This document shows positions 25,975 through 36,100 of a stretch of 64,000 nt of DNA, piece by piece. The DNA is taken from positions 4,980,001-5,044,000 of the forward strand of contig NZ_JAGJBY010000001.1 in NCBI RefSeq assembly GCF_020010905.1. Reading direction: 5' to 3'. The stretch is from Streptomyces acidiscabies (GTDB lineage: Bacteria; Actinomycetota; Actinomycetes; Streptomycetales; Streptomycetaceae). Under the pieces are notes generated by a model that saw only the letters and a list, made by a program, of their open reading frames with translations, was not told the origin of the DNA and ran no database searches. Made by a program: the position numbers and the translations under genes. Positions within the stretch are counted from its first letter, which is position 1. Every line of letters starts with the position of its first letter.

Positions 25975-26855
25975 GGGCCGGGGCGTTGCGCGGTCGCGAA
26001 GATGTAGCCCAGCTCCGGCATCCGGCCCAGGGCCTGCTGGTTGTGCACGATGAGTTCGTACCCCTCGACGCCGATGATGTCGACGTACTCGTCCCGGTGG
26101 GCGCGGATCCAGTCGAGGTAGCCGTCGTTCGTGCGGGCGGTCTCGTGGGTGATGTCGGTGAGTTCGAGGACGGACAGGCCGGCCGCGCGGATCACGTCGG
26201 GGTAGTCCTCGATGTCGGTGAGCGAGGCGTAGATGTGGGTGTCGCTGACGGTGACGGAGGGACCGCGGCCGGCCTCGGGCCCGAGGTACACCATGTCGGC
26301 GATGGGGATGCGCGCGCCGGGGCGCACCACGCGGCACATCTCGGCGAGGACCTGCCGCTTGTCCGGCATGTGCAGCATCGACTCCAGGGCCCAGGCGCGG
26401 TCGAAGGAGCCGTCCTCGAAGGGCAGGTCCATCGCGTTGATCTGCTCGAACCGGACCCGGTCCGCGAGTCCCGCCTCCTGGGCGCGCCGGTTGCCGCGCT
26501 CGACCTGGCGGGCGCTGACGGAGATCCCGACGACGTGGACGTCGCGGGCGCGGGCGAGCTGGAGCGCGGGGGTGCCGTTGCCGCAGCCGACGTCGAGGAC
26601 CCGGTCGCCGGGGGCCGGGTCGAGGCGGCGGATCATCTCGTCGGTCATCTGGACCATGGCCTCGTCGAACGTGGCCCGGTCGCTGTCGTCGTGCCAGTAG
26701 CCGTAGTGCAGGTTCCCGTCCCCGAGCTGGGTCATCAGGTCGAAGACCTTGTGGTCGTAGTAGTCCCCGACGCGGCGGGGCTGCGGGGCGACGGTCCTGT
26801 TCACCGTCGGCGGCTTCTTGGGCGTCGCGTTCTTGGTCACGTCGCTCAGCGTCAC
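25971..26855 (-). CDS. SAM-dependent methyltransferase of the PKS cluster
   Basis: The GTG at 26855 is chosen as the first start in frame after Arg-rich nonsense; the protein is 294 residues. No clear ribosome site is visible. The N-terminal segment DGNLHYGYWHDDSD (residues ~46-59) is typical of small-molecule O/C-methyltransferases of the UbiE/sterol/erythromycin-O-methyl-type superfamily. SAM motif I VLDVGCGNG is at 86-94, and VVGISVSARQVERGNRRAQEAGL is the motif II region. Later landmarks are FEDGSFDRAWALESMLHMPDK and FATAQR at the end. It is the first gene of the minus-strand operon methyltransferase-hydrolase-KS-ACP. It probably methylates a hydroxyl or an acidic carbon on the polyketide; the site is unknown. 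Confidence 0.88.
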   Translation of the reverse strand: MTLSDVTKNATPKKPPTVNRTVAPQPRRVGDYYDHKVFDLMTQLGDGNLHYGYWHDDSDRATFDEAMVQMTDEMIRRLDPAPGDRVLDVGCGNGTPALQLARARDVHVVGISVSARQVERGNRRAQEAGLADRVRFEQINAMDLPFEDGSFDRAWALESMLHMPDKRQVLAEMCRVVRPGARIPIADMVYLGPEAGRGPSVTVSDTHIYASLTDIEDYPDVIRAAGLSVLELTDITHETARTNDGYLDWIRAHRDEYVDIIGVEGYELIVHNQQALGRMPELGYIFATAQRPGP

Positions 26856-26915
26856 GGCGCGGCGGCGCCGGGGACAACCCCAGCGCCGCCCCTCAAGACC
26901 CCCTAGGGCTGCCGG

Positions 26916-26942
26916 GCGTTCACCCCTAAGAGAGGTGACGCG
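26916..26942. promoter_or_regulatory. Inverted repeat in the methyltransferase/MFS divergent gap
   Basis: GCGTTCACC (26916-26924) and GGTGACGC (26934-26941) form an imperfect dyad around CCTAAGAGA. It sits midway between the divergent methyltransferase and MFS genes and fits an operator for the TetR regulator encoded after the MFS gene; binding is inferred. Confidence 0.5.
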
Positions 26943-27014
26943 GTGGTGCCCACGGAGAGAAAATGAGAGTAGGCTCCGACTAGAAGTTCCGCTCGCATTG
27001 GAAGGTTGACTCCC

Positions 27015-28547
27015 GTGAAAGAACTGGGTGCGCGCAGGTGGTGGGCTGTCGCAGCTCTCGTGCTCGCGTCGATGGCCGTCGGCTTCGACGTCACGATCCT
27101 GAGCCTCGCCTTGCCGGCGATGGCCGAGGACCTGGGCGCGAACAACGCCGAGCTCCAGTGGTTCGTCACCTCGTACACGCTCGTGTTCGCGGCCGGCATG
27201 ATCCCCGCCGGGATGCTCGGTGACCGCTTCGGCCGCAAGAAGGTGCTGCTGGTCGCGCTGGTCATCTTCGGGATCAGCTCGCTGGCCTGCGCCTACGCCA
27301 CGTCCTCCGGCGTCTTCATCGGCGCGCGGGCCGTCCTCGGCCTCGGCGGCGCCCTGATCATGCCGACGATCCTGGCCCTGCTGCCGGTGATGTTCGACGA
27401 CGAGGAACGGCCCAAGGCGATCGGCGCCGTCGCGGGCGCCGCGATGCTCGCCTACCCGCTGGGCCCCATCCTCGGCGGCTACCTCCTCAACCACTTCTGG
27501 TGGGGCTCGGTCTTCCTGATCAACGTCCCCGTCGTGATCGTCGCCTACCTCGCCGTGTCCGCCTGGCTCCCCGAGTCCAAGGCCAAGGAGGCCAAGCCCT
27601 TCGACCTCGGCGGCCTGCTCCTGTCCAGCCTCGGCCTCACCGCCCTCACCTACGGCGTCATCCGGGGCGGCGACGCGGGCTGGACCGACGCCACCACGCT
27701 CGCCTCGATGGTCGCCGGACTCGTCGCCCTCGTCGCCTTCGTGATGTGGGAGAAGCGCACCCTCGACCCCCTCGTCGACCTCTCCCTGTTCAAGTCCGCC
27801 CGCTTCAACTCCGGCACCATGCTCGGCACGGTCATCAACTTCACCATGTTCGGCGTGCTGTTCACGATGCCGCAGTACTACCAGGCCATCCTCGGCACCG
27901 ACGCCATGGGCAGCGGCTTCCGGCTCCTGCCGATGGTCGGCGGCCTCCTCGTCGGCGTCACCGTCGCCAACAAGGTGGCCAAGGCGCTCGGCCCGAAGAC
28001 CTCCGTCGGCATCGGCTTCGCGCTCCTGGGCGCCGCGCTCTTCTACGGCGGCACCACCGACGTCGGCAGCGGCACCGGGCTCGCCGCCGCCTGGACCGCC
28101 GCCTACGGCCTCGGCCTCGGCCTCGCCCTGCCCACCGTCATGGACGCCGCCCTCGGCGCCCTCTCCGACGACAGCGCCGGCGTCGGCGCCGCCGTGAACC
28201 AGTCCATCCGCACCGTCGGCGGCAGCTTCGGCGCCGCGATCCTCGGCTCCATCCTCAACAGCAACTACCGCGGCGACCTCGACCTCGGCGGCGTACCGGC
28301 GGCGGCGCAGGAAGCGGCCAAGGACTCCGTCTTCGGCGGCCTGGCCGTCGCCCGCTCCATCAGCTCCTCCTCCTTCGCGGACTCCGTACGGAACTCGTTC
28401 GTCAGCGCACTCGACATCGTGCTCGTCGTCTCCGGCTTCCTCGGACTCCTCGGCGTCCTCATCGCCGTCGTATGGCTGCCGCGCGAGGTTGGGCAGAGCA
28501 CGGCCAAGGCCCCAGAATCTGAGCATGATGCCGCAGACGCCGCCTGA
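27015..28547 (+). CDS. DHA2-type MFS efflux pump (14 membrane segments)
   Basis: The start is taken as GTG 27015, because GGAAGG lies 9 bases upstream; TTG 27006 would be too close to it. The protein has 510 residues. Fourteen hydrophobic helices are seen. Motif A is GDRFGRKKVLLVALV; landmarks include FDVTILSLALPAMAEDL at helix 1, WFVTSYTLVFAAGMIPAG and GVGAAVNQSIRTVGGSFGAAILG. This is the QacA/SmvA-like drug:H+ antiporter group. It precedes a TetR gene overlapping it by 23 bases and stands next to the PKS genes, so it is the probable self-resistance exporter of the polyketide. It lies divergent from the methyltransferase operon with a shared regulatory gap. Confidence 0.92.
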   Translation: MKELGARRWWAVAALVLASMAVGFDVTILSLALPAMAEDLGANNAELQWFVTSYTLVFAAGMIPAGMLGDRFGRKKVLLVALVIFGISSLACAYATSSGVFIGARAVLGLGGALIMPTILALLPVMFDDEERPKAIGAVAGAAMLAYPLGPILGGYLLNHFWWGSVFLINVPVVIVAYLAVSAWLPESKAKEAKPFDLGGLLLSSLGLTALTYGVIRGGDAGWTDATTLASMVAGLVALVAFVMWEKRTLDPLVDLSLFKSARFNSGTMLGTVINFTMFGVLFTMPQYYQAILGTDAMGSGFRLLPMVGGLLVGVTVANKVAKALGPKTSVGIGFALLGAALFYGGTTDVGSGTGLAAAWTAAYGLGLGLALPTVMDAALGALSDDSAGVGAAVNQSIRTVGGSFGAAILGSILNSNYRGDLDLGGVPAAAQEAAKDSVFGGLAVARSISSSSFADSVRNSFVSALDIVLVVSGFLGLLGVLIAVVWLPREVGQSTAKAPESEHDAADAA

Positions 28548-29139
28548 CCAGGCCAAGAAGACCGGGCCCGGCCTCAGGGAACGCAAGAAAGCCAGGACCA
28601 AGGCCGCGATCCAGCGCGAGGCGGTGCGGCTGTTCAGAGAACAGGGCTACTCCGGTACGACGGTCGAGCAGATCGCCGAAGCCGCCGAAGTCGCTCCCAG
28701 CACCGTCTTCCGCTACTTCCCGACCAAACAGGACCTCGTCTTCACCCGCGACTACGACCTGCCCTTCGCGATGATGTTCCAGGCCCAGTCGCCCGACCTC
28801 CCGCTCATCAAGGCGGAACGCCAGGCGATCAGGACCATGCTCGACGACGTCACCGCGGAGGAACTCGCCCTCCAGCGCGAGCGGTGGATACTCATCGTCT
28901 CCGAACCCGAGCTGTGGGGCGCCGGACTCGGCAGCATCAGCCGGTCCATGCAGGTCATGGCCGAACAGGTCGCCAAGCGCACCGGCCGCGAGACCACCGA
29001 GGCAGCGGTCCGCGCCTACGCCGGAGCCGTGTTCGGCGTCATGCTCCACGTCTCCCTGGAGTGGGCGAACGACCCCGACATGGACTTCCCGACCGCCCTC
29101 GACGAAGCCCTGCACTGCCTGGAGGACCTGCGCCCCTGA
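28525..29139 (+). CDS. TetR-family regulator
   Basis: The protein starts at ATG 28525 (a second ATG is at 28528) inside the 3' end of the MFS gene; this 23-base overlap implies coupled translation. It is 204 residues. The TetR helix-turn-helix is at residues ~45-64 (TTVEQIAEAAEVAPSTVFRYF), followed by PTKQDLVF. The ligand domain contains LALQRERWILIVSEPELW and ends LDEALHCLEDLRP. It most likely represses the MFS gene from the dyad at 26916-26942 and releases on binding the polyketide or an intermediate. It is the last gene before a terminator. Confidence 0.9.
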   Translation: MMPQTPPDQAKKTGPGLRERKKARTKAAIQREAVRLFREQGYSGTTVEQIAEAAEVAPSTVFRYFPTKQDLVFTRDYDLPFAMMFQAQSPDLPLIKAERQAIRTMLDDVTAEELALQRERWILIVSEPELWGAGLGSISRSMQVMAEQVAKRTGRETTEAAVRAYAGAVFGVMLHVSLEWANDPDMDFPTALDEALHCLEDLRP

Positions 29140-29156
29140 CCCGGGCCCACCCGGAC

Positions 29157-29202
29157 GACCCCGCGCGCCCCGGATAAATCCCCCGGCGGGACGCGCGGGG
29201 TC
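29157..29202. terminator. Bidirectional hairpin between TetR and thioesterase genes
   Basis: GACCCCGCGCG (29157-29167) and CGCGCGGGGTC (29192-29202) are exactly complementary over 11 bases with a 24-base loop. It lies between two convergent genes, and T-rich bases follow on the plus strand (CCTTTTCG at 29218-29225). Confidence 0.7.
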
Positions 29203-29238
29203 TTCGCGCGCTCCGGGGCCTTTTCGCGCACTCTGGCG

Positions 29239-29952
29239 TCAGCGGCGCGCCAGAGCCCCGGTGACGATGCCCGCCACGCGCTCCTGGCACGCGTCCAGAT
29301 AGAAATGCCCGCCCGGCAGCACCTGGAGGTCGAAAGCGGCATCCGTACGGCCTCGCCAGGTGGCCGCCTCCAGCGGAGTCGTCCGGGGATCCCGGTCGCC
29401 GATCAACGCCGTGACCGGACAGGGCAGCCGGACCGCGCCCGGCGGATCGTACGCGGCCACCGCCTGGTAGTCCGCCCGCAGCACGGGCAGGACCAGGCGC
29501 TGCAACTCCGGGTTCGCGAAGAGACGGGCATCGGTGCCGCCCATCTCCCGCAGATGGGCCAGGACGTCCTCCTCGGTGACCGGGCGACCCGGACGGTACG
29601 GGCGCGCCACGGCGCCGGACACGAACAGGTGGGCCGGGGCGCGGCGCAGCGCCGTCTCGAACGCGACGAGCGCGCCCATGCTGTGCCCGAACAGGGCGAT
29701 GTCAGCACCGTCCCCGTCCGCAGGAAGCTCGCCGACGACGCCGTCCGCCAGCGCCGGGACCGACTCCACGCACGGCTCGTGCCGCCGGTCCTGCCGCCCC
29801 GGGTACTGCACCGCCAGGACCTGGACGTCCGGCGCGAGCAGCCGCGACAGGCCCAGGAAATAGTTCGCCGAGCCGCCCGCGAACGGGAAACACACCAGCC
29901 GTACCGCACCGTGCGCCGCCTCGTGGTACCGGCGCAGCCACACCCCGCCCAT
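29239..29952 (-). CDS. Type II thioesterase
   Basis: This protein of 237 residues starts at ATG 29952, preceded by a good GGAGGGAGAGG site. It has the alpha/beta hydrolase fold of type II (GrsT-like) thioesterases: LVCFPFAGGSANYF at 19-32, GHSMG with Ser91, and a C-terminal LPGGHFYLD with His216. Such enzymes are free-standing editors that remove wrong or stalled acyl groups from ACPs; the chain-releasing thioesterase should be fused to the last PKS, outside the window. It is divergent from PKS1 with a 162-base gap that carries an 8-bp dyad. Confidence 0.92.
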   Translation of the reverse strand: MGGVWLRRYHEAAHGAVRLVCFPFAGGSANYFLGLSRLLAPDVQVLAVQYPGRQDRRHEPCVESVPALADGVVGELPADGDGADIALFGHSMGALVAFETALRRAPAHLFVSGAVARPYRPGRPVTEEDVLAHLREMGGTDARLFANPELQRLVLPVLRADYQAVAAYDPPGAVRLPCPVTALIGDRDPRTTPLEAATWRGRTDAAFDLQVLPGGHFYLDACQERVAGIVTGALARR

Positions 29953-30010
29953 CGCCTCTCCCTCCTCGCCCTGCGTGCGACCGACCCTGACCCCACCGCA
30001 TAGCGCCGGG

Positions 30011-30053
30011 CTAAAGGGACGTACGGCAAAGCCGGGGTTTGGGTCCCCTTTAG
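30011..30053. promoter_or_regulatory. Long-spaced inverted repeat upstream of PKS1
   Basis: CTAAAGGG (30011-30018) and CCCTTTAG (30046-30053) are exact complements with centres 35 bases apart, in the gap between the divergent thioesterase and PKS1 genes. This suggests an operator or activator-binding pair for cluster control. Confidence 0.5.
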
Positions 30054-30114
30054 AACACCCGCCCAGGATGAGCCGCGTACCGGTAGTGATCTCCGATTTC
30101 GGACCGGGAGCGCC

Positions 30115-33100
30115 ATGGACGTCAAACGGCAGCCGGTCGTCCCCCCGACGGCCACGGCTGATACGAGGACCACGGTCCCCGAACCGATCGCCGTCGTCGG
30201 CATGGCCTGCCGCCTGCCCGGCGCACCCGACCCCGCCTCCTGGTGGGCCCTCCTGTGCGAGGGCCGCGACGCGGTCACCGACACACCCCCCGAACAGCGC
30301 CGCACCGACTCGGCGCTGGAGGGCCCCGGCGGCTACCTGGACCGCATCGACACCTTCGACGCGGCCTTCTTCCACATCGCCCCCGCCGAGGCGACGGCGA
30401 CGGACCCCCAGCAACGCCTGCTCCTCGAACTCGGCTGGGAGGCCCTGGAGGACGCCGGCATCCGCCCGCCCACCCTGGCCCGCAGCCGCACCGGCGTGTT
30501 CGTCAGCGCCCTGTGGGACGACTACTCCCGCGTCCCCGGCCAGCCCCTCACCCGCCACACCATGACCGGCGTCCACCGCAGCGCCCTCGCCAACCGCCTC
30601 TCCTACACCTACGACCTGACCGGCCCGAGCCTCACGGTCGACACCGCCCAGTCCTCCTCCCTCGTCGCCGTCCACCTCGCCTGCGAGAGCCTGAGGCACG
30701 GCGACTGCACGCTCGCCCTCGCGGGCGGCGCCAGCCTCATCTGCTCCCCGCACACCACCCGGCTCGCCGACGCCCGCTTCGGCGGTCTCTCCGCCCACGG
30801 CCGCTGCCGCACCTTCGACGCGGACGCCGACGGGTTCGTCCGCGGCGAGGGCGGCGGCCTCGTCGTCCTCAAGACCCTCACGGCCGCCCTGCGCGACGGC
30901 GACCCCATCTACTGCCTGATCCGGGGCTCGGCCGTCAACAGCGACGGCGCCACCGACGGCCTCACCCGCCCCAGCGAACAGGCCCAGCGCGACGTCGTAC
31001 GGCTCGCCTGCGCGAACGCCGGGATACGGCCGCACGAGGTGCAGTACGTCGAACTCCACGGCACCGGCACCCCCGTGGGCGACCCCATCGAGGCCGCCGC
31101 GCTCGGCGCCGCCCTCGGTCAGGACGAGGCCCGCACCGAACCGCTGGCCGTCGGCTCCGCGAAGACGAACGTCGGCCACCTCGAAGCCGCCGCCGGAATC
31201 GTCGGCCTCCTCAAGACGGCGCTCAGCATCCACCACCGCGAACTCGCCCCGAGCCTCCACTTCACCGCCGCCGCGCTCCCGCTGGCCGACCTCGGCCTCA
31301 CCGTCCGTACCGAACACGGCAGTTGGCCGTGCCCGGAACGCGCACCGATCGCCGGAGTCTCGTCCTTCGGGATGGGCGGCACCAACGCCCACCTGATCCT
31401 GGATGCCGCACCGCCCCCTCCGGCGGTCGGCCCCAACTCCTGGACCGGGCCGGTGACTTGGACAGTCAGCGCCCACACCGCTCCCGCCCTCCAGGCCCAA
31501 GCCGCCCGCCTGCGAGGCCACTTGACCGAACCGGACGCCGTCCGGGTGAGCCGCGCCCTGTCCACCACCCGAACCGCCCTCGCCCACCGCGCGGTCCTCC
31601 TCGGCCAGGACACCGGGGAACTCCTCGACGCCCTCGACGTGCTCGCGAAGGGCGGCCAGAGCGCGTCCGTCGTACGGGGCGAGGTGGACCCCGAGGGCGA
31701 GCGGGCGTTCCTCTTCAGCGGCCAGGGCGCTCAACGCCCCGGCATGGGCCGCGAGTTGTACGCCGCCTTCCCCGTCTTCGCCGACGCCCTCGACACGGCG
31801 TGCGCGGCGCTCGACGCCCACCTCGACCGGCCGCTGCGGGACATCGTCCTCGGTGACGACCGCGAGCCGCTCGACCGTACCGGCTACACCCAGCCCGCCC
31901 TCTTCGCCGTCGAGACGAGCCTGTACCGCCTCGCCGAGTCCTTCGGACTGACCGCCCACTGCCTGCTGGGCCACTCGGTGGGGGAGATCGCCGCCGCGCA
32001 CGTCGCCGGAGTCCTCTCCCTGGACGACGCGAGCGCCCTGGTGGCCGCGCGCGGACGGCTCATGCAGGGGGTGACGGCGACGGGCGCGATGGCCGCGTGG
32101 CAGGCGAGCGCCCAGGAGGCGCGGGAGATGCTCGCCGGGCACGAAGAGCGGGTCGCTGTGGCCGCCGTCAACGGGCCGACGGCCGTGGTGATTTCCGGGG
32201 ACCGCGAGACCGTGGAGGCGCTGACGGCCGGGTGGCGGGAACGGGGGCGGAAAGTCAGCCGGCTGAAGGTCAGCCACGCGTTCCACTCGCCGCACATGGA
32301 CGCCGTGCTCGACGAACTGCGCGCCGTCGCCGCCGGGTTGACCTTCCGGGAGCCGGTCGTGCCCATCGTCTCCGGCGTGACCGGTGAGCTGATCGGGGAC
32401 GGGCTCGCCGATCCGGAGTACTGGGCCCGGCATGCGCGCGAGCCTGTGCAGTTCCTGGCGGGGGTGCGGGGGATGTGTGCGCGGGGAGTGACCACGTTTC
32501 TCGAACTCGGGCCGGACGCACAACTGACGGCGATGGCGCGGGAGTGCTTCCCGGAGGGGGTGCGGCGGCGGCCTGTGGTGGTGCCGGTGGGGCGGCGGGG
32601 GAGGGATGAGGTCAGCACGTTCATTGCAGCGCTCGCGCAGGCGTATGTGCGGGGTGGGGAGGTCGACTTCGCTCAAGGCTGCGGTGCTGAAGGGCGGGGT
32701 GCTGAAGGGCGAGGCGGTCAAGGGCGGGGTGCTCAAGGGCGGGGCGCCCGGGTGGAGTTGCCCACCTACGCCTTCCAGCGGGAGCGGTACTGGCCGGGGG
32801 CGGTGCCGCAAGAGCCCCCGCAGGACGCGGTGCCTCCGCAAGGCGCGGTGCCTCCGAAGGCGCCGGTACTGGAGAGGCCCGACGCCCTCGCGCTCGTCCG
32901 CGAACACGTCGCGGCCGTACTCGGCGCCACCCCCGCCGCCGTCCACCCCACCCACACCTTCAAACAACTGGGCTTCGACTCGGCCGCCGCCGCCGAACTC
33001 GGCGAACGCCTGCGCACCGCGACCGGCCTCGGCCTCACCGCCACCCTCACCTTCGACCACCCCACCCCGGACGCCGTCGCCGGCCACCTGACCGGTCTGC

Positions 33101-36100
33101 TCACCGGCACACCCCCCGACCCCGCACCCACCCCGGTCCCCGTGGCGCCGGACGACGACCCGATCGCCGTCGTCGCCATGAGCTGCCGCTACCCCGGCGG
33201 CGCCGACTCCCCCGAAGCGCTCTGGCGGCTGCTCGCCGACGGCACCGACGCGATCGGCGACTTCCCCACCGACCGGGGCTGGAACCTGGAACACCTCTTC
33301 CACCCCGACCCCGACCGGCCCGGCACCAGCCACACCCGCCACGGCGGATTCCTCTACGACGCGGCCGGCTTCGACGCCGAGTTCTTCGGCATCAGCCCCC
33401 GCGAGGCGCTCGCCGTCGACCCGCAGCAACGGCTGCTCCTGGAGTGCGCCTGGGAGGCGTTCGAGCGGGCGGGCCTCGACCCCCGTTCCCTCAAAGGCAG
33501 TTCCACCGGCGTGTTCATCGGCATGACCGGCCAGGACTACGGCCCCCGCCTGCACGAACCCGCCCCGGCCACCGACGGCTACCTCCTGACCGGCAGCACC
33601 CCGAGCGTCGCCTCGGGCCGCCTCGCGTTCACCTTCGGCCTCGAAGGACCGGCGCTGACCGTCGACACCGCCTGCTCGTCGTCCCTGGTCACCCTCCACC
33701 TCGCCGCCCAGGCCCTGCGGCGCGGCGAGTGCCGGCTCGCCCTCGCCGGGGGAGCCACCGTCCTCGCCACCCCGGGCATGTTCACCGAGTTCTCCCGCCA
33801 GCGCGGTCTGGCCCCCGACGGCCGCTGCAAACCGTTCGCTGCGGCGGCCGACGGCACGGGGTGGGCCGAGGGCGTCGGGCTCGTCCTCCTGGAACGCCTC
33901 TCCGAGGCGAGGCGTTCCGGCCACCGCGTCCTGGCCGTCGTCCGCGGCTCGGCCGTCAACCAGGACGGCGCCAGCAACGGACTCACCGCCCCCAACGGCC
34001 CCGCGCAGCAACGCGTCATCCGCGCCGCCCTCACCGACGCCCGGCTCACGGCCGCCGACATCGACGCCGTGGAGGCCCACGGCACCGGCACCACCCTCGG
34101 CGACCCGATCGAGGCCCAGGCCCTCATCGCGACGTACGGCCAGGACCGGACCGAACCGCTGTGGCTCGGCTCGCTGAAGTCGAACATCGGACACACCCAG
34201 GCGGCGGCGGGCATCGCCGGAGTGATCAAGACGGTCATGGCACTGAGGCACGAACATCTCCCCGCCACCCTCCACGTCGACGAGCCGAGCCGGCACGTGG
34301 ACTGGTCGGCGGGAGCGGTACGGCTGCTCACCGAGGCCGTGCCGTGGACCCGGGGCGCGCGGGTGCGCAGGGCGGGGGTGTCGTCGTTCGGGATCTCGGG
34401 GACCAACGCGCACGTCGTCCTGGAGGAGGCACCGCCCTCCGCCGAGACACCCCCCGCCGAGGAGCTGGAGGTCGCGCCCTGGGCCGTCTCCGCGCGCAGC
34501 GCGCCGGCCCTGGCCGAACAGGTGCGCCGACTGGGCGAGTTGACCGATGCCTCCCCCACAGAGGTGGGCCGGGCACTCGCCACGACCCGCACCGTGTTCG
34601 AGCACCGGGCCGTCCTGCTCGGACACGAGACCGTGTCCGCCGTGGCCGCCGACATCGGCCCCGGACCGGTGCTGGTGTTCCCGGGCCAAGGCTCCCAGTG
34701 GGCCGGAATGGGAGCCCGGCTCCTCGACACGTCACCGGTGTTCGCCGCCCGCGTCGCCGCGTGCGAGACCGCGCTCTCGCCGTACGTCGACTGGTCGCTC
34801 ACCGGCGTACTGCGCGGCGACGGCCAGGAGTTGACGAGGGTCGACGTCGTACAGCCGGTGCTGTGGGCGGTGATGGTCTCCCTCGCCGCCGTGTGGGCCG
34901 AGTACGGCGTCCGGCCCGCCGCCGTCGTCGGCCACTCGCAAGGGGAGATCGCCGCCGCCTGCGTCGCCGGAGCGCTCACGCTGGAGGACGGCGCGAAGGT
35001 CGTGGCCCTGCGCAGCCGCGCGCTGCGCAAGCTCGCCGGGTCCGGCGCGATGGCCTCGCTCGGGGTGGGGCGGGCGGAGGCCGCCGAACTCGTCGGCCCG
35101 TACGAAGGGGTGGGGGTCGCCGCCGTCAACGGGCCGTCGTCCACGGTGATCTCGGGACCGCCCGCCGAGGTCGCGGCCGTCGTCGCCGACACGGAGGCGC
35201 GAGGGCTGCGCGGGCGGCTCATCGACGTGGACTACGCCTCGCACAGTCCTCAGGTCGACGCCATCGCGGACGAACTCGCCGGAGTCCTGGCGGGAGTTGC
35301 ACCCTCGTCGGCCCCGGTGGCGTTCTACTCCGCCGTGACGGGGACCCGGATCGACACCGCGAGCCTCGACGCCGGGTACTGGGTCACCAACCTGCGGCGG
35401 CCGGTGCGGTTCGCCGATGCCGTGAGCGCTCTGCTGGGCGCCGGACACCGGGTGTTCATCGAGGCCAGCAGCCATCCCGTGCTCGTCCCGGCGCTGGCGG
35501 AGTCCTTCGAGGAGGCCGATACGGACGCCGTCGCCGTACCGACGCTGCGCCGTCACGACGACGGGCCGTACCGGGTGGCGCAGTCGCTGGCGCACGCGTT
35601 CGTCGCCGGGTGCGACGTGCGGTGGGAGAAGTGGTTCCCGGCCGGAGCGGGGCTGCCCATGGTGGAGCTGCCCACCTACCCCTTCCAGCGGTGCCGGTAC
35701 TGGCTGGACGCCCCGAGCGGGGTCACGGACACGTCCGGGCACGCGGTGCTGGGGACGGCCGTCGAACTCGCCGACGGGGACGGGTGGTTGCTCACCGGGC
35801 GGATCAGCCGGGACGGCCAGCCCTGGCTCGCCCAGCACACGCTCCTCGGCAACACCGTCGTGCCCGCGTCGGCCGTCGTCGAGTGGGCGTTGCGGGCCGC
35901 CGACGAGGCGGGGTACGCGGGGGTCGACGACCTGACGTTCACGGTGCCGCTGGTGCTGCCCGACAGCGGCGGGCTCCAGGTGCAGATCGTGGCCGGGAAG
36001 GGCGAACTGCGCGTCCACGCCCGCCCCGACGGCACGGCGGCCTGGACCTGCCATGCCGAGGGACAGCTCGCGTCGGAGGCCGGTGCGGAGACCGCGATCG

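Noticed and set aside
25971..28601. An 876-codon minus-strand frame extending upstream of the methyltransferase through the MFS gene
   Set aside because: Only the last ~294 residues look like protein; the upstream part is Glu/Gly/Asp-rich shadow of the MFS gene and was trimmed at the GTG 26855 start.
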